Part shown: positions 16,476 through 24,945 of the stretch, one piece after another
How the letters are laid out: every line of letters starts with the position of its first letter
Numbering within the stretch: position 1 is the stretch's first letter
DNA from: Enterovirga rhinocerotis
GTDB lineage: Bacteria; Pseudomonadota; Alphaproteobacteria; Rhizobiales; Beijerinckiaceae
DNA length: 64,000 nt
NCBI RefSeq assembly: GCF_004363955.1
Contig: NZ_SNZR01000013.1
Span: 434,001-498,000, forward strand
Reading direction: 5' to 3'
The notes under the pieces: model-generated
Database searches by the model: none
The model's input: the letters and a program-made list of their open reading frames with translations, nothing else
What the model was told of the DNA's origin: nothing
Translations under genes and position numbers: made by a program

Positions 16476-17276
16476 CTATTCGGCCGCCATCTTCCGGCTG
16501 TCGCGATAGGCGAGGAGCGCGTCGTCGGCCACGCCGCCGAGCGGGGTGAAGTCGCGATGGGCGATCCAGTCCGGCCGCGTCGGCTTGGTGATCGCGTTCG
16601 AGAGCGCGGAGAGCGTCAGGTAAACGATCTTGCGCGGATAGGGCGTGATGTTGCCCGAGGAGCCGTGCACCAGGTTGCCGTGGAACATCAGGAGGCCGCC
16701 CGCCTTGCCGGTCGGCGCGACGATGCCGCCCTCGTCGACGAGCCGCGCCACCGTGTCGTTGTCGAGCGTCCAGAGCGGATAGGCGGTGGTCTTGGTGTCG
16801 TGGCCGGATTCGATGGCGCCGTTGTTCTGCGACCGCGGCACCAGCATCAGCGGCCCGTTGATCGGCAGCACGTCGTCGAGGAAGATCGAGATGTTCATCG
16901 CGCGCGGCTCGGGCATGCCGTCGTCGTTATGCCAGGTCACGAAATCCTGGTGCCATTGCCAGACATCGCCCGAGAAGGCTGATTTCGCGTTCACCTTGAA
17001 CTGGTGGACGTAGCATTGTTCGCCGAAGACCTGCTCGACCGGCTCGACGAGGCGCGGATGCGCGGCGACGATGCGGAAGACGTCGTTGTAGGTGTGGCAG
17101 GCGAAGGCGGTGCGCGGCACGCCCGACTTCTCGAGCCAGATTTCCTGCCGGGGCTTGGCGAAGATGTCGAGCGCCGCCTGGCGCATCACCTCGACCTCCT
17201 CGGGCGAGAAGGCTTCGGGAATGAAGATGTAGCCTTCCTTCTCGAACTGCTCCATCTGTTCGGCACTGAGTTTCAT
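16476..17276 (-). CDS. phytanoyl-CoA dioxygenase family protein, EctD-like
   Basis: 266 residues from the ATG at 17276, which has a strong GGGAGAG ribosome site; the frame is open further upstream but without coding character. It is a non-haem iron(II)/2-oxoglutarate oxygenase. The iron-binding HxD lies in WHQDFVTWH and the distal His in HGNLVHGSSG, with a 2-oxoglutarate-binding Arg likely in PYPRKIV. The segment WHQDFVTWHNDDGMPEPRAM closely follows the ectoine hydroxylase signature WHSDFETWHxEDGMPxMRA. No ectoine biosynthesis genes are nearby, so the true substrate is open. The gene sits between a GntR regulator and an SDR on the same strand. Confidence 0.88.
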   Translation of the reverse strand: MKLSAEQMEQFEKEGYIFIPEAFSPEEVEVMRQAALDIFAKPRQEIWLEKSGVPRTAFACHTYNDVFRIVAAHPRLVEPVEQVFGEQCYVHQFKVNAKSAFSGDVWQWHQDFVTWHNDDGMPEPRAMNISIFLDDVLPINGPLMLVPRSQNNGAIESGHDTKTTAYPLWTLDNDTVARLVDEGGIVAPTGKAGGLLMFHGNLVHGSSGNITPYPRKIVYLTLSALSNAITKPTRPDWIAHRDFTPLGGVADDALLAYRDSRKMAAE

Positions 17277-17325
17277 CGTTTCTCTCCCTGTTTTGGCGGC
17301 GATTGTTGGTGATGCCGCCTTCTGC

Positions 17326-18009
17326 TCAATCGGTCGCAGCCTCCCCCTTGAGGCGGAGCGCGGTCTCTTCGCCCGCGATCTCGGCATGACGGCGCGAGGC
17401 TCGGCTCGCCGCCTCGGCGTCGCCGGCAAGGACGAGGCGGGCGATCTCGGCATGTTCCTCCCAGGCCCGCCTGCGATACGAGCCGCCTTCCAGCACGGTC
17501 AGCATCGAGCGCCGCAGATGCGGCCATTGCGGATCGAGGATCTCGATCACGACCGGGTTGCTGGACATGGCGTAGAGGCGCTGGTGAAAATCGACATCGG
17601 CCTGGACGAGGACCGGAAGCGGGATGTCGGGGTCGAAGGCGCTGCCCTTCGCGACGATGGCGGCGAGGTCGGCCCGCTCGCTCGCGGTGCTGTCCCCGGC
17701 GGCGACGCGCTCCGCAGCGTCGCGCGCGGACAGCTCGTCGAGCGCGGAGCGGACGCGGTAGAGATGCCGGATCCGGTCGGGATCCATCGGGGCCACCTCG
17801 AGCCCCTGGCGCCCGGATTCCCGGACCAGCCCCTGGTGCTTCAGCAGCTGCAATGCGTGGCTGATGGGCTGGCGGGACACCCCCAGCGATTCGGCGAGTT
17901 CGCCCTGGCGGATCCGACGACCGGGGGGGAGGGTGCGATCCGCGATCGCCGTCATCAGCCTCCGATAGACCTGATCGACGAGGATGGGGGCGGAGGGGAG
18001 CGGTTGCAT
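17326..18009 (-). CDS. GntR family (FadR/FCD-type) transcriptional regulator
   Basis: 227 residues from the ATG at 18009; a longer open frame to 18207 has no coding signature. The N-terminal winged helix has VYRRLMTAIADRTLPPGRRI and ESLGVSRQPISHALQLLKHQGLV. The C-terminal FCD ligand-binding domain contains DVDFHQRLYAMSSNPVV and the histidine-bearing HAEIARLVLAGD and RRHAEI segments, which bind a metal and ligand in this family. It is the first gene of an operon with a dioxygenase and an SDR. Nested perfect palindromes directly upstream of its start are good candidates for its own operator. Confidence 0.9.
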   Translation of the reverse strand: MQPLPSAPILVDQVYRRLMTAIADRTLPPGRRIRQGELAESLGVSRQPISHALQLLKHQGLVRESGRQGLEVAPMDPDRIRHLYRVRSALDELSARDAAERVAAGDSTASERADLAAIVAKGSAFDPDIPLPVLVQADVDFHQRLYAMSSNPVVIEILDPQWPHLRRSMLTVLEGGSYRRRAWEEHAEIARLVLAGDAEAASRASRRHAEIAGEETALRLKGEAATD

Positions 18010-18017
18010 CGGCGTGC

Positions 18018-18049
18018 CGAATTCGGAATTCCGAATTCGTATTCGAATA
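18018..18049 (-). promoter_or_regulatory. nested palindromes upstream of the GntR gene (putative operator)
   Basis: A perfect 22-bp palindrome at 18018-18039 contains three GAATTC-like units, with GGAATTCC at its centre. A second perfect palindrome, TATTCGAATA, follows at 18040-18049. Both lie 9-40 bases before the GntR start codon and are strikingly AT-rich for this genome. GntR proteins bind short palindromes, so autoregulation is likely. No confident -35/-10 pair could be assigned here. Confidence 0.6.
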
Positions 18050-18235
18050 TTTCCGCCGGAGCAAGGCCGCCCTGTTTCTGCTGGGCTCGGTGGTTCAAGA
18101 CGCCGCGCCTCGGGATCGACGCCGCGGCCAGCCGCTGTCTGAACGGACCCCGTGACCGGCGTCACCGCGATGAATGACGAAGGTGGAACTCGGCGCGCTC
18201 CCGACATTCCGTCCGAGGAGCAACCGGATGCCCCG

Positions 18236-19087
18236 TCAGAACCCGCTCTGCCGGGCTCGCCAGAGGCGCCAGATCGCCTTCCAGGCCGGCCTTTCGGGCG
18301 TGACGGCGAGCGGATCGGCGGCCGCGTCCAGTTCGGCGAGGTCGGCGGGCACGAGAGCGAGCGGAAGGAAGGCGGCGCGAAGCGGCTTCGGCAGGGGCTT
18401 CAGCAGCGCGCGGGCCTGCCGGTCCTGGTCGCGCGCCACGGCCCGGAGCACCGCGAGGCTCTGGACGACACCGGGGCCGCCCCTTCCGCGGACGATGTCG
18501 TCGCGGGTCACGCCATAGCGGTCGAGCACGTCCTTGGGCAGGACGAGACGACCGTCCCGGGCATGCCAGGGGAGGGCCCGCAGCAGCCCCGTCAGGCCGT
18601 AGGCGAGGCCGGCATGGCCCGCGGCATCGGCGAAGCCGGGATCCGTCCCGCCCGCGAGGACGAGGCCCGCAAGACGCATGAGGGCCGAGGAGGTCTCGCC
18701 GAGATAGCCCTCGAGATCCGGCAGGCTCGGCATCGGATCGTCGTAGAGGTCGAAGACGCGGGCGTCGATCATGTCGAGGAAGGCCTGACGCGGAAGCGAG
18801 AAGGCCTCGATCGTGCGGCGGATCGCGAGTGCGACAGGATGCGCGTCCACGTCACCGCGCGCCTCGCCCGCGATGGCGTCCCGCCACCATTGCAGGCGGA
18901 TCTCGCCCGGCATCGGCGCCGAGACGGCCTCGCGCACCCGCGCGATCTCCACCGAGAAGGCGTAGAGCGCGGCGAGGCCCCCGCGAGCGGAGGCCGGCGC
19001 CAGCAGGACGCTCCAGTAGCGGTCGCGATCGTGCTCGCGCAGAAGCGAGAGGCAGTGGGACGTCGCGGCGTCGAGATCGTGGTCCAA
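18236..19087 (-). CDS. squalene/phytoene synthase family protein, NDUFAF6-like (catalytic Asp motifs absent)
   Basis: 283 residues with the squalene/phytoene synthase fold pattern: LRLQWW-type segment IRLQWWRDAI, YLGETSSALMRLAG and GRLVLPKDVLDRYGV. Both aspartate-rich motifs that bind the diphosphate substrate are missing. The first reads SVEIARVREAV instead of a DDxxD-type motif. The second reads LLRALPWHARDGR where enzymes have ILRDxxED. This favours a non-catalytic role like the mitochondrial complex I assembly factor NDUFAF6. It closes a minus-strand block that also holds yajC, secD, secF and an NDUFAF3-like gene. Confidence 0.85.
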   Translation of the reverse strand: MDHDLDAATSHCLSLLREHDRDRYWSVLLAPASARGGLAALYAFSVEIARVREAVSAPMPGEIRLQWWRDAIAGEARGDVDAHPVALAIRRTIEAFSLPRQAFLDMIDARVFDLYDDPMPSLPDLEGYLGETSSALMRLAGLVLAGGTDPGFADAAGHAGLAYGLTGLLRALPWHARDGRLVLPKDVLDRYGVTRDDIVRGRGGPGVVQSLAVLRAVARDQDRQARALLKPLPKPLRAAFLPLALVPADLAELDAAADPLAVTPERPAWKAIWRLWRARQSGF

Positions 19088-19198
19088 GGCCGGAGCCCCT
19101 GCGCTGTGCCGTCACATCGTCGATACGACGGCGCGCTCCAAGTCAGTGTGGACGCATGCAGCGACCGGACGAGCGGCTCGGCCCGTCGCCAGCATGCT

Positions 19199-19591
19199 CT
19201 AGTCGACCGCGATCAGAGCGGCCCCGACGCGTCGGTCCTCGGCGAGAAGGACGTTGTAGGTGCGGGCGGCGGCGCCTGTCTGCATCGTGTCGACCGAAAT
19301 CCCGGCTTCCCGGAAGGGACGCCGGAACGCGTCCGGCAGCCGGACGATGTCGAGCCCCGTCCCGATCAGAAGAAACTCGATCGGCGGCATCTCCCGCAGG
19401 ACCGGGGCGAGGTCGCCGCGTCCGATGGCCCGGCCATCCGTGACCGGCCAGGCCCGGATGCCGGAGGGCAGGATCAGGATCGAGCCCCGATGCGACATGC
19501 CCGCGAAACGGAAGCCGCCCCGGCCATAGGCGTCGATGCCGTGCCGGCCGGGGACGAAGCCGGCCAGCGTCTCGGGCGCGTCCCCGGCCAT
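19199..19591 (-). CDS. Mth938-like (DUF498, NDUFAF3-related) protein
   Basis: 130 residues of one Mth938-type domain: GIDAYGRGGFRFAGMSHRGSI, then IEFLLIGTGLDIVRLPDAF and the C-terminal MQTGAAARTYNVLLAEDRRV. The human relative NDUFAF3 is a complex I assembly factor; bacterial members commonly sit beside secDF in alphaproteobacteria. Here it starts seven bases after secF on the same strand and is followed by the NDUFAF6-like gene. A role in respiratory complex I assembly is inferred from homology and context only. Confidence 0.88.
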   Translation of the reverse strand: MAGDAPETLAGFVPGRHGIDAYGRGGFRFAGMSHRGSILILPSGIRAWPVTDGRAIGRGDLAPVLREMPPIEFLLIGTGLDIVRLPDAFRRPFREAGISVDTMQTGAAARTYNVLLAEDRRVGAALIAVD

Positions 19592-19598
19592 GCCGGCG

Positions 19599-20564
19599 CT
19601 ATTCCGCCGGCTGCGGCACGCCTCGGCCCTCCTGCGCCTGACGGCGCTGAGCGACCCTGACCCCGATATAGATGAGCGTCGGCGTCGAGATGAAGATGGC
19701 CGAATAGGTGCAGATGAAGACGCCGGCCAGCATGACCTGAGCGAAGCCTTCGATCGCGCGTCCGCCGAACCAGACGAGTGCGACCAGCGACAGGATCGTC
19801 GTCATCGAGGTGATGGCCGTGCGCGACATCGTGGTGTTGATCGAGAGGTTCAGCAGCTCGATGGTCGGCATGGTCTTGTATCGCCGCAGGAGCTCGCGCG
19901 TGCGGTCGAAGACCACGACCGTCTCGTTCAGCGAATAGCCGACGATGGTCAGGATCGCGGCGATCGAGGTCATGTTGAACTCGTGCCGCGTGATCACGAA
20001 GAAGCCGATCGTCAGGACGATGTCGTGCAGCGTGCCGATGATGGCGGCGATGGCGAGTTCGCGCTCGAAACGGAACCAGAGGTAGACCAGAACCGCGAGG
20101 ACGGCGAGGATGACCCCGATCGTGCCCGACTGGACGAGTTCGCCCGAGACGCGCGGCCCGACGGTCTCGACGCGCTCGAACGAATAGCCCGCGCCGAATT
20201 CCGCCCGCGCCTTTTCGACGACGACGCCCTGCGCCGCCTCGCCGCCCGGCTGGATCGGAAAGCGCAGCGACACGCCGCCGTCATTGCCGAATTCCTGCAC
20301 CTCGACTTCGCCGTAGCCGAAGGAATTGGCCTTGTCGCGCACGGTCGCCACCGGCACGCGCTGCTCGGCGCTCTGCGGCTGCATCTCGATGAGCGTGCCG
20401 CCCTTGAAATCGACCCCGTAATTCAGGCCGAAGATCAGGAAGATGGCGATGACCGCGACCGAGATCGCGGCCGAGAACGGCAGCGAGATGTGTCGCAGCC
20501 GCATGAAGTCGAAATGACTTTCATCAGGCCAGAGGCGCAGGGGGTAGAGACGGGGGAGGCGCAA
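19599..20564 (-). CDS. secF: protein translocase subunit SecF
   Basis: 321 residues. SecF works with SecD in the inner membrane to pull exported proteins across using the proton gradient. After a short cytoplasmic leader it has one membrane helix, the GVDFKGGTLIEMQ signature and a periplasmic domain. Five further helices include YSLNETVVVFDRTRELLRR, the conserved SecDF region. It starts ten bases after secD. The C-terminal tail (RRQAQEGRGVPQPAE) is cytoplasmic. Confidence 0.97.
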   Translation of the reverse strand: MRLPRLYPLRLWPDESHFDFMRLRHISLPFSAAISVAVIAIFLIFGLNYGVDFKGGTLIEMQPQSAEQRVPVATVRDKANSFGYGEVEVQEFGNDGGVSLRFPIQPGGEAAQGVVVEKARAEFGAGYSFERVETVGPRVSGELVQSGTIGVILAVLAVLVYLWFRFERELAIAAIIGTLHDIVLTIGFFVITRHEFNMTSIAAILTIVGYSLNETVVVFDRTRELLRRYKTMPTIELLNLSINTTMSRTAITSMTTILSLVALVWFGGRAIEGFAQVMLAGVFICTYSAIFISTPTLIYIGVRVAQRRQAQEGRGVPQPAE

Positions 20565-20574
20565 CGTCCGATCC

Positions 20575-22179
20575 TCAGAACGGGATGACCTTGGGACGGG
20601 TCCAGGCGTACCAGAGCGCGATCATCATTCGCGTCATGGTGACGGCGGTGATGACCGTCGTCATGATGCCCAGGATGAAGACCACGGCAAAGCCGCGGAC
20701 GGGACCCGATCCCATGAAGAACAGGATCAGGGCGGCGATCGCCATGGTCGAGTTCGAATCGATGATGGTGGCGAAGGCGCGGTCGAAACCGGCCTGGATG
20801 GCGGACACGACGGAGCGTCCTGCGCGCGCCTCCTCGCGGATGCGCTCGTAGATCAGCACGTTCGAATCGACCGCGGTGCCGATCGTCAGCACGATGCCGG
20901 CGATGCCAGGCAGCGTCATGGTCGCCTCGAGAAGCGACATGAGCCCGATGATCAGCCCGACATGGACGATGAGGGCGATGTTGGCGATGAAGCCGAACAC
21001 GCCGTAGGTCGCGAACATGTAGAGGACGACGAAGATCGCCGCGTAGATCGTCGCCTTCACGCCCGCGTCGATCGAATCCTTGCCGAGGCCCGGGCCGACC
21101 GTGCGCTGCTCGACGATCACGAGCTTGGCCGGCAGGGCGCCGGAGCGGAGCTGGATGGAGAGGTTGTTCACCTCCTCCACCGTGAAGCGGCCGGAGATCT
21201 GGCCGGAGCCGCCGGTGATCGGCTGCAGGATGCGCGGGGCCGAGATCACGACGTTGTCGAGCACGATGGCGAGGGGGCGGCCGACATTCTGCGTCGTCGC
21301 CTCGGCGAAGGCCTGCGCGCCCTTGAGGGTGAAGCGGAAATTGACGATCGGCTCGTTCGTGCGCTGGTCGAAGCCCGGCTGGGCGTCGGTCAGTTCGCTG
21401 CCGCTCACGATCACCCGCCGCTCCACGGGCACCCGCTGGCCGCCGGCCTCCTTGGAGGGCATGAGTTCGGTGTCGGTCGAGCCGGCATCGCCCAGCAGGC
21501 GGAATTCGAGCTTGGCCGGGTTGAGGTTCTTGGCGACGTCCGACGCGTCCTGGAGGCCCGGGATCTGGACGAGGACCCGGTCGAGGCCCTGACGCTGGAT
21601 CGAGGGCTCGAGCGTGCCGGTCGGGTCGATTCGCTTGCGGACGACCTCGATCGACTGGTCGACGGCGCGCCGGATGCGGTCGGTGATGCCGGCTTCGGAG
21701 AAGTTGAGCTGGATCAGGCCATCGGCGCCCTCGACGATGTCCAGCGTCCGCGCGCCGGTCGGGCCGAGGATCGCGTTGTTGATCGGCTGGGCGAGTTCCC
21801 GGAGCTTCGGCATGACCCGAGCCCGCGCCGCTGCGTCGGAGATCCGGACCTGAACGCCGCGCGGGCTGAGCTGGATGCCGCCCTCGGGCTGGACGTTCCC
21901 CTCGCGCAGGGTCCGACGCACGTCGTCGCGCAACTGCGTGCCCTGGCCGCGGACGAGATCAGTCCTGTCGACCTCGAGGAGGATATGCGAGCCGCCCTGC
22001 AGGTCGAGACCGAGGATCATGGCCCGCTGCGGGACGAGCCAGGATGGAACCCAGCTCGGCACGGCTTTCAGATACGCTTCCCGCTCCTGCTTCGTGAGCA
22101 TGCTCGGCACGGCCAGGATCAATCCCAGCAGCACGAAGCCCAGCGTCAGGGCGATCTTGGTTCTCGAGAAGCGCAGCAT
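20575..22179 (-). CDS. secD: protein translocase subunit SecD
   Basis: 534 residues with an N-terminal membrane helix, the LGLDLQGGSHILLEVD signature, large periplasmic P1 domains and five C-terminal helices. These include GIAGIVLTIGTAVDSNVLIYERIREE, whose Asp belongs to the proton pathway. Length and order are normal for alphaproteobacterial SecD. It lies 20 bases after yajC and ten before secF, so the three form one transcript that continues into the Mth938-like gene. Confidence 0.97.
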   Translation of the reverse strand: MLRFSRTKIALTLGFVLLGLILAVPSMLTKQEREAYLKAVPSWVPSWLVPQRAMILGLDLQGGSHILLEVDRTDLVRGQGTQLRDDVRRTLREGNVQPEGGIQLSPRGVQVRISDAAARARVMPKLRELAQPINNAILGPTGARTLDIVEGADGLIQLNFSEAGITDRIRRAVDQSIEVVRKRIDPTGTLEPSIQRQGLDRVLVQIPGLQDASDVAKNLNPAKLEFRLLGDAGSTDTELMPSKEAGGQRVPVERRVIVSGSELTDAQPGFDQRTNEPIVNFRFTLKGAQAFAEATTQNVGRPLAIVLDNVVISAPRILQPITGGSGQISGRFTVEEVNNLSIQLRSGALPAKLVIVEQRTVGPGLGKDSIDAGVKATIYAAIFVVLYMFATYGVFGFIANIALIVHVGLIIGLMSLLEATMTLPGIAGIVLTIGTAVDSNVLIYERIREEARAGRSVVSAIQAGFDRAFATIIDSNSTMAIAALILFFMGSGPVRGFAVVFILGIMTTVITAVTMTRMMIALWYAWTRPKVIPF

Positions 22180-22199
22180 GGTCTTTTATCCGGCAGCCG

Positions 22200-22535
22200 T
22201 CAGCTCTTGACCGGCTCGCCCTTGGTGCGGACTTCCGAGATCATCGTGCGGATGAGCTTGACCCGCACGCCCTCCGCGATCTCGACCTCGATCTCCGGAT
22301 CGTCCGTCACCTTCGTAACCCGGCCGACGATGCCTCCGGAAGAGACCACGGTGTCGCCCCGGCGCACGGCCTTGATCATATTCTGATGCTCGCGCGCGCG
22401 CCGCTGCTGCGGGCGGATGATCAGGAACCACATGATGACGAAGATGAGGACGAACGGGACGAACTGGATGAGCGTCTCGGTCGCCGGCACACCTGCGGCC
22501 TGAGCGTAGGCGGGGGTAATCAACGGAAGCTCCAT
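22200..22535 (-). CDS. yajC: preprotein translocase subunit YajC
   Basis: 111 residues from the ATG at 22535 (MELPLITPAYAQA). A single membrane helix (LIQFVPFVLIFVIMWFLII) is followed by RPQQRRAREHQNMIKAVRRGD and the small beta-rich VVSSGGIVGRVTKV domain. YajC joins SecDF as an accessory of the Sec translocon. An ATG at 22562 in the same frame would add nine residues. A good promoter lies 50-80 bases upstream, so this is the first gene of the secDF operon. Confidence 0.95.
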   Translation of the reverse strand: MELPLITPAYAQAAGVPATETLIQFVPFVLIFVIMWFLIIRPQQRRAREHQNMIKAVRRGDTVVSSGGIVGRVTKVTDDPEIEVEIAEGVRVKLIRTMISEVRTKGEPVKS

Positions 22536-22586
22536 GACGTGGCGCGCGCCCGGGCCGGGCACGGCGGCTCGCGGCCGAACGGGGTG

Positions 22587-22614
22587 CTTATAGTGACGGT
22601 GCGCCCGGTTTCAA
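22587..22614 (-). promoter_or_regulatory. sigma-70 promoter of the yajC-secD-secF operon
   Basis: On the minus strand TTGAAA (22614-22609) and TATAAG (22592-22587) each match the consensus at five of six positions, with a 16-base spacer. The start predicted near 22580 gives a leader of about 45 bases before yajC. This is the best sigma-70-like promoter seen in the window. Confidence 0.7.
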
Positions 22615-22659
22615 AGGAGGGTCGGCGGCTTTCCCGTCACGGGCGTGTCATGCGGGCGA

Positions 22660-22684
22660 CGGCCGCCTCGCGTCGAGGCGGCCG
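22660..22684 (-). terminator. hairpin after the DUF2267-like gene
   Basis: A perfect 11-bp stem (GGCCGCCTCG core, 22660-22670, pairing with 22674-22684) with a three-base loop follows the stop at 22698 on the minus strand. It separates this gene from the yajC promoter. There is no T-run, so termination may be weak or Rho-assisted. Confidence 0.55.
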
Positions 22685-22697
22685 CGAACGCGTTCGT

Positions 22698-23087
22698 TCA
22701 GACGAATTGCGACAGGCCGGGGATCGAGCCGACGATCGGCCCCATCACGTCCTCGCCGGCCGTCTCGCGGCCATAGGCGAAGAGTTCGCGCCCGAGCGTC
22801 TTGATCTGGTCCATCGACAGCCCTTCGGACATCAGCTTCTGGCCCAGCGCCATGATGCCGCCGCCCGCGCCGAAGGCGCCCATGAGAGAGCCGAGCATCC
22901 CGCCCGCCGCGCCGTCGCCGGCCGAGGCGATCGCCTCCTGCGCGCCGGGAATCGCGGCCAGAAGCTGGTCGATCTGCTCCTTCGGGCCTTCCTTGGCCAG
23001 GAATCCGAGGATGAGGCCGGTCGCCTTCTGCGCGAGCTCCGGCTCGAGGCCGGTCGCGGCCGTGATCTTTGCGAGAAGCTCTTCCAT
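22698..23087 (-). CDS. DUF2267-like hypothetical protein
   Basis: 129 residues from the ATG at 23087, chosen for its AAAGGA ribosome site; the frame is open to 23159 but without a good start. Alternating helices include ELLAKITAATGLEPELAQKATG and IDQLLAAIPGAQEAIAS, then a Gly-rich hinge (GGMLGSLMGAFGAGGGI) and a DQIKTLGRELFAYGRE helix. The pattern resembles small DUF2267-type proteins. No catalytic residues are evident and function is unknown. It diverges from the HerA-type ATPase gene. Confidence 0.7.
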   Translation of the reverse strand: MEELLAKITAATGLEPELAQKATGLILGFLAKEGPKEQIDQLLAAIPGAQEAIASAGDGAAGGMLGSLMGAFGAGGGIMALGQKLMSEGLSMDQIKTLGRELFAYGRETAGEDVMGPIVGSIPGLSQFV

Positions 23088-23194
23088 GTCGTCATCCTTT
23101 CGGTGGGCTGCCGGGCGGCCGTCCGATATGGCGGGCCTCACCTCGATTGCGTATGACAAGGGCGACGAGGCTGCAAATCGCGAGGGATTCGGTC

Positions 23195-24880
23195 ATGGCG
23201 CAGGATGGCGGGCGCCCGCGTGGAATGCCGCGGATCACGCTGAATCCGGGCGAGGGGCCGTGGGGCAAGGCACCCGAATCCCCGCCCGAGGCTGCTCCGG
23301 CTCCGACCCTTCGGCACGCCGCGGCGCCTGCCGATGGGCGGCTCGTCATGGGCAAGAGCAAGGGCAAGGGCGGCACGGTCGATGACGGCGCGCTGCAATA
23401 CCTGACGCTCAAGCTCGCCAACCGCCACGGCCTCGTCACGGGCGCCACGGGAACGGGCAAGACCGTCTCGCTTCAGGTCCTCGCGGAAGGCCTCTCGCGG
23501 GCCGGCGTCTCGGTCTTCGCGGCCGATATCAAGGGCGACCTGTCGGGCATCGCGGCCCCGGGCGAATCGAAGCCGCCTTTCGTCAAGCGGGCGGCCGAGA
23601 TCGGCGTCGACTACGCGCCCGACGCCTTTCCGGTCGTGTTCTGGGACGTGTTCGGCGAGCAGGGCCATCCGATCCGGGCCACGGTCACGGAGATGGGCCC
23701 GCTCCTGCTCGCGCGCCTGCTCGAGCTGAACGACACCCAGGAGGGCGTGCTCAACATCGCCTTCCGGATGGCGGACGACCACAATCTGCCGATCCTCGAC
23801 CTGAAGGACCTGCGCGCGCTCCTGCAATTCGTCACGGAACATGCCGCCGAGGTGCAGACCAAGTACGGCAACCTCTCGAAGGCCTCGATCGGCGCGATCC
23901 AACGCTCGCTGCTGACGCTGGAGAATCAGGGCGCCGACAAGTTCCTCGGCGAGCCGGCCCTCGAACTCTCCGACTTCCTGCGCACGGATCGGGACGGCCG
24001 CGGCATCGTCAACATCCTCGCGGCCGACAAGCTGATGGCCTCGCCGCGGCTCTATGCCTCGTTCCTCGTCTGGATGCTCTCGGAGCTGTTCGAGACGCTG
24101 CCGGAGGTGGGCGACCCGGAGAAGCCGAAGCTCGTCTTCTTCTTCGACGAGGCGCATCTCCTCTTCAACGACGCGCCGAAGGCGCTGCTCGACGCCGTCC
24201 AGCAGGTCGTGCGGTTGATCCGCTCGAAGGGTGTCGGCGTCTATTTCGTGACCCAGAACCCGCTCGACGTGCCGGACCAGGTGCTCGGTCAGCTCGGCAA
24301 CAAGGTCCAGCACGCGCTGCGCGCCTTCACGCCGCGCGACCAGAAGGCGGTGCGGGCGGCCGCCGAGACCTTCCGCCAGAATCCGGATTTCGACACCTCG
24401 AAGGTGATCCTGGAACTCGGGGTCGGCGAGGCCCTGGTCTCGATGCTGGAGGGGAACGGCACGCCGTCCATCGTCCAGAGGACGCTGATGGCGCCGCCGA
24501 TGGCACGCGTCGGGCCGCTCACTGCAGAGGAGCGCAAGCGCGTGATCGCCGCGAGCCCGCTCGCCGGAAAATACGACAAGCCGATCGACCGCGAGAGCGC
24601 CTACGAGATGCTGGCGGCGCGCAAGGACCTGCCCGCCGACACCGCCCAGGGAACGCAGGATTCGGGCGGTCTCGGCGGACTTCTGGGGCAGATCGGCACG
24701 GTCCTTGGCGGAGGCTCCGGCGGGGCGACGCCCGGCAAGGGCCGGCAGAGGATGACCGTGACCGAGCAGGTCATCCGGTCGGCGGCGCAATCCTTCGCGC
24801 GCTCGGCCTCGACCCAGATCGCGCGGGAGGCCGGCCGCATCCTGCGCAACGTCCTCGGCGGCGTCTCGGGCAAGTCGTGA
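23195..24880 (+). CDS. HerA-type ATPase/helicase (DUF853 family)
   Basis: 561 residues from the ATG at 23195 with a GAGGGA ribosome site. The P-loop is GATGTGKTVSLQVLAEGLS and Walker B is KLVFFFDEAHLLF; an Arg/Gln sensor region GVYFVTQNPLDVPDQVLGQLGNK follows. This is the COG0433/DUF853 group, related to HerA and FtsK motors, with unknown cellular role in bacteria. A low-complexity Gly/Pro-rich linker near residue 490 precedes a basic C-terminal helix. The N-terminal 60 residues are Pro-rich. It shares a divergent upstream region of about 107 bases with the DUF2267-like gene. Confidence 0.9.
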   Translation: MAQDGGRPRGMPRITLNPGEGPWGKAPESPPEAAPAPTLRHAAAPADGRLVMGKSKGKGGTVDDGALQYLTLKLANRHGLVTGATGTGKTVSLQVLAEGLSRAGVSVFAADIKGDLSGIAAPGESKPPFVKRAAEIGVDYAPDAFPVVFWDVFGEQGHPIRATVTEMGPLLLARLLELNDTQEGVLNIAFRMADDHNLPILDLKDLRALLQFVTEHAAEVQTKYGNLSKASIGAIQRSLLTLENQGADKFLGEPALELSDFLRTDRDGRGIVNILAADKLMASPRLYASFLVWMLSELFETLPEVGDPEKPKLVFFFDEAHLLFNDAPKALLDAVQQVVRLIRSKGVGVYFVTQNPLDVPDQVLGQLGNKVQHALRAFTPRDQKAVRAAAETFRQNPDFDTSKVILELGVGEALVSMLEGNGTPSIVQRTLMAPPMARVGPLTAEERKRVIAASPLAGKYDKPIDRESAYEMLAARKDLPADTAQGTQDSGGLGGLLGQIGTVLGGGSGGATPGKGRQRMTVTEQVIRSAAQSFARSASTQIAREAGRILRNVLGGVSGKS

Positions 24881-24945
24881 GGCCGGCTGCGCCCGACGGA
24901 ACGACACCTGCCCTTCCCCGTTCTCGCTTCGGTTCGGACATCATC

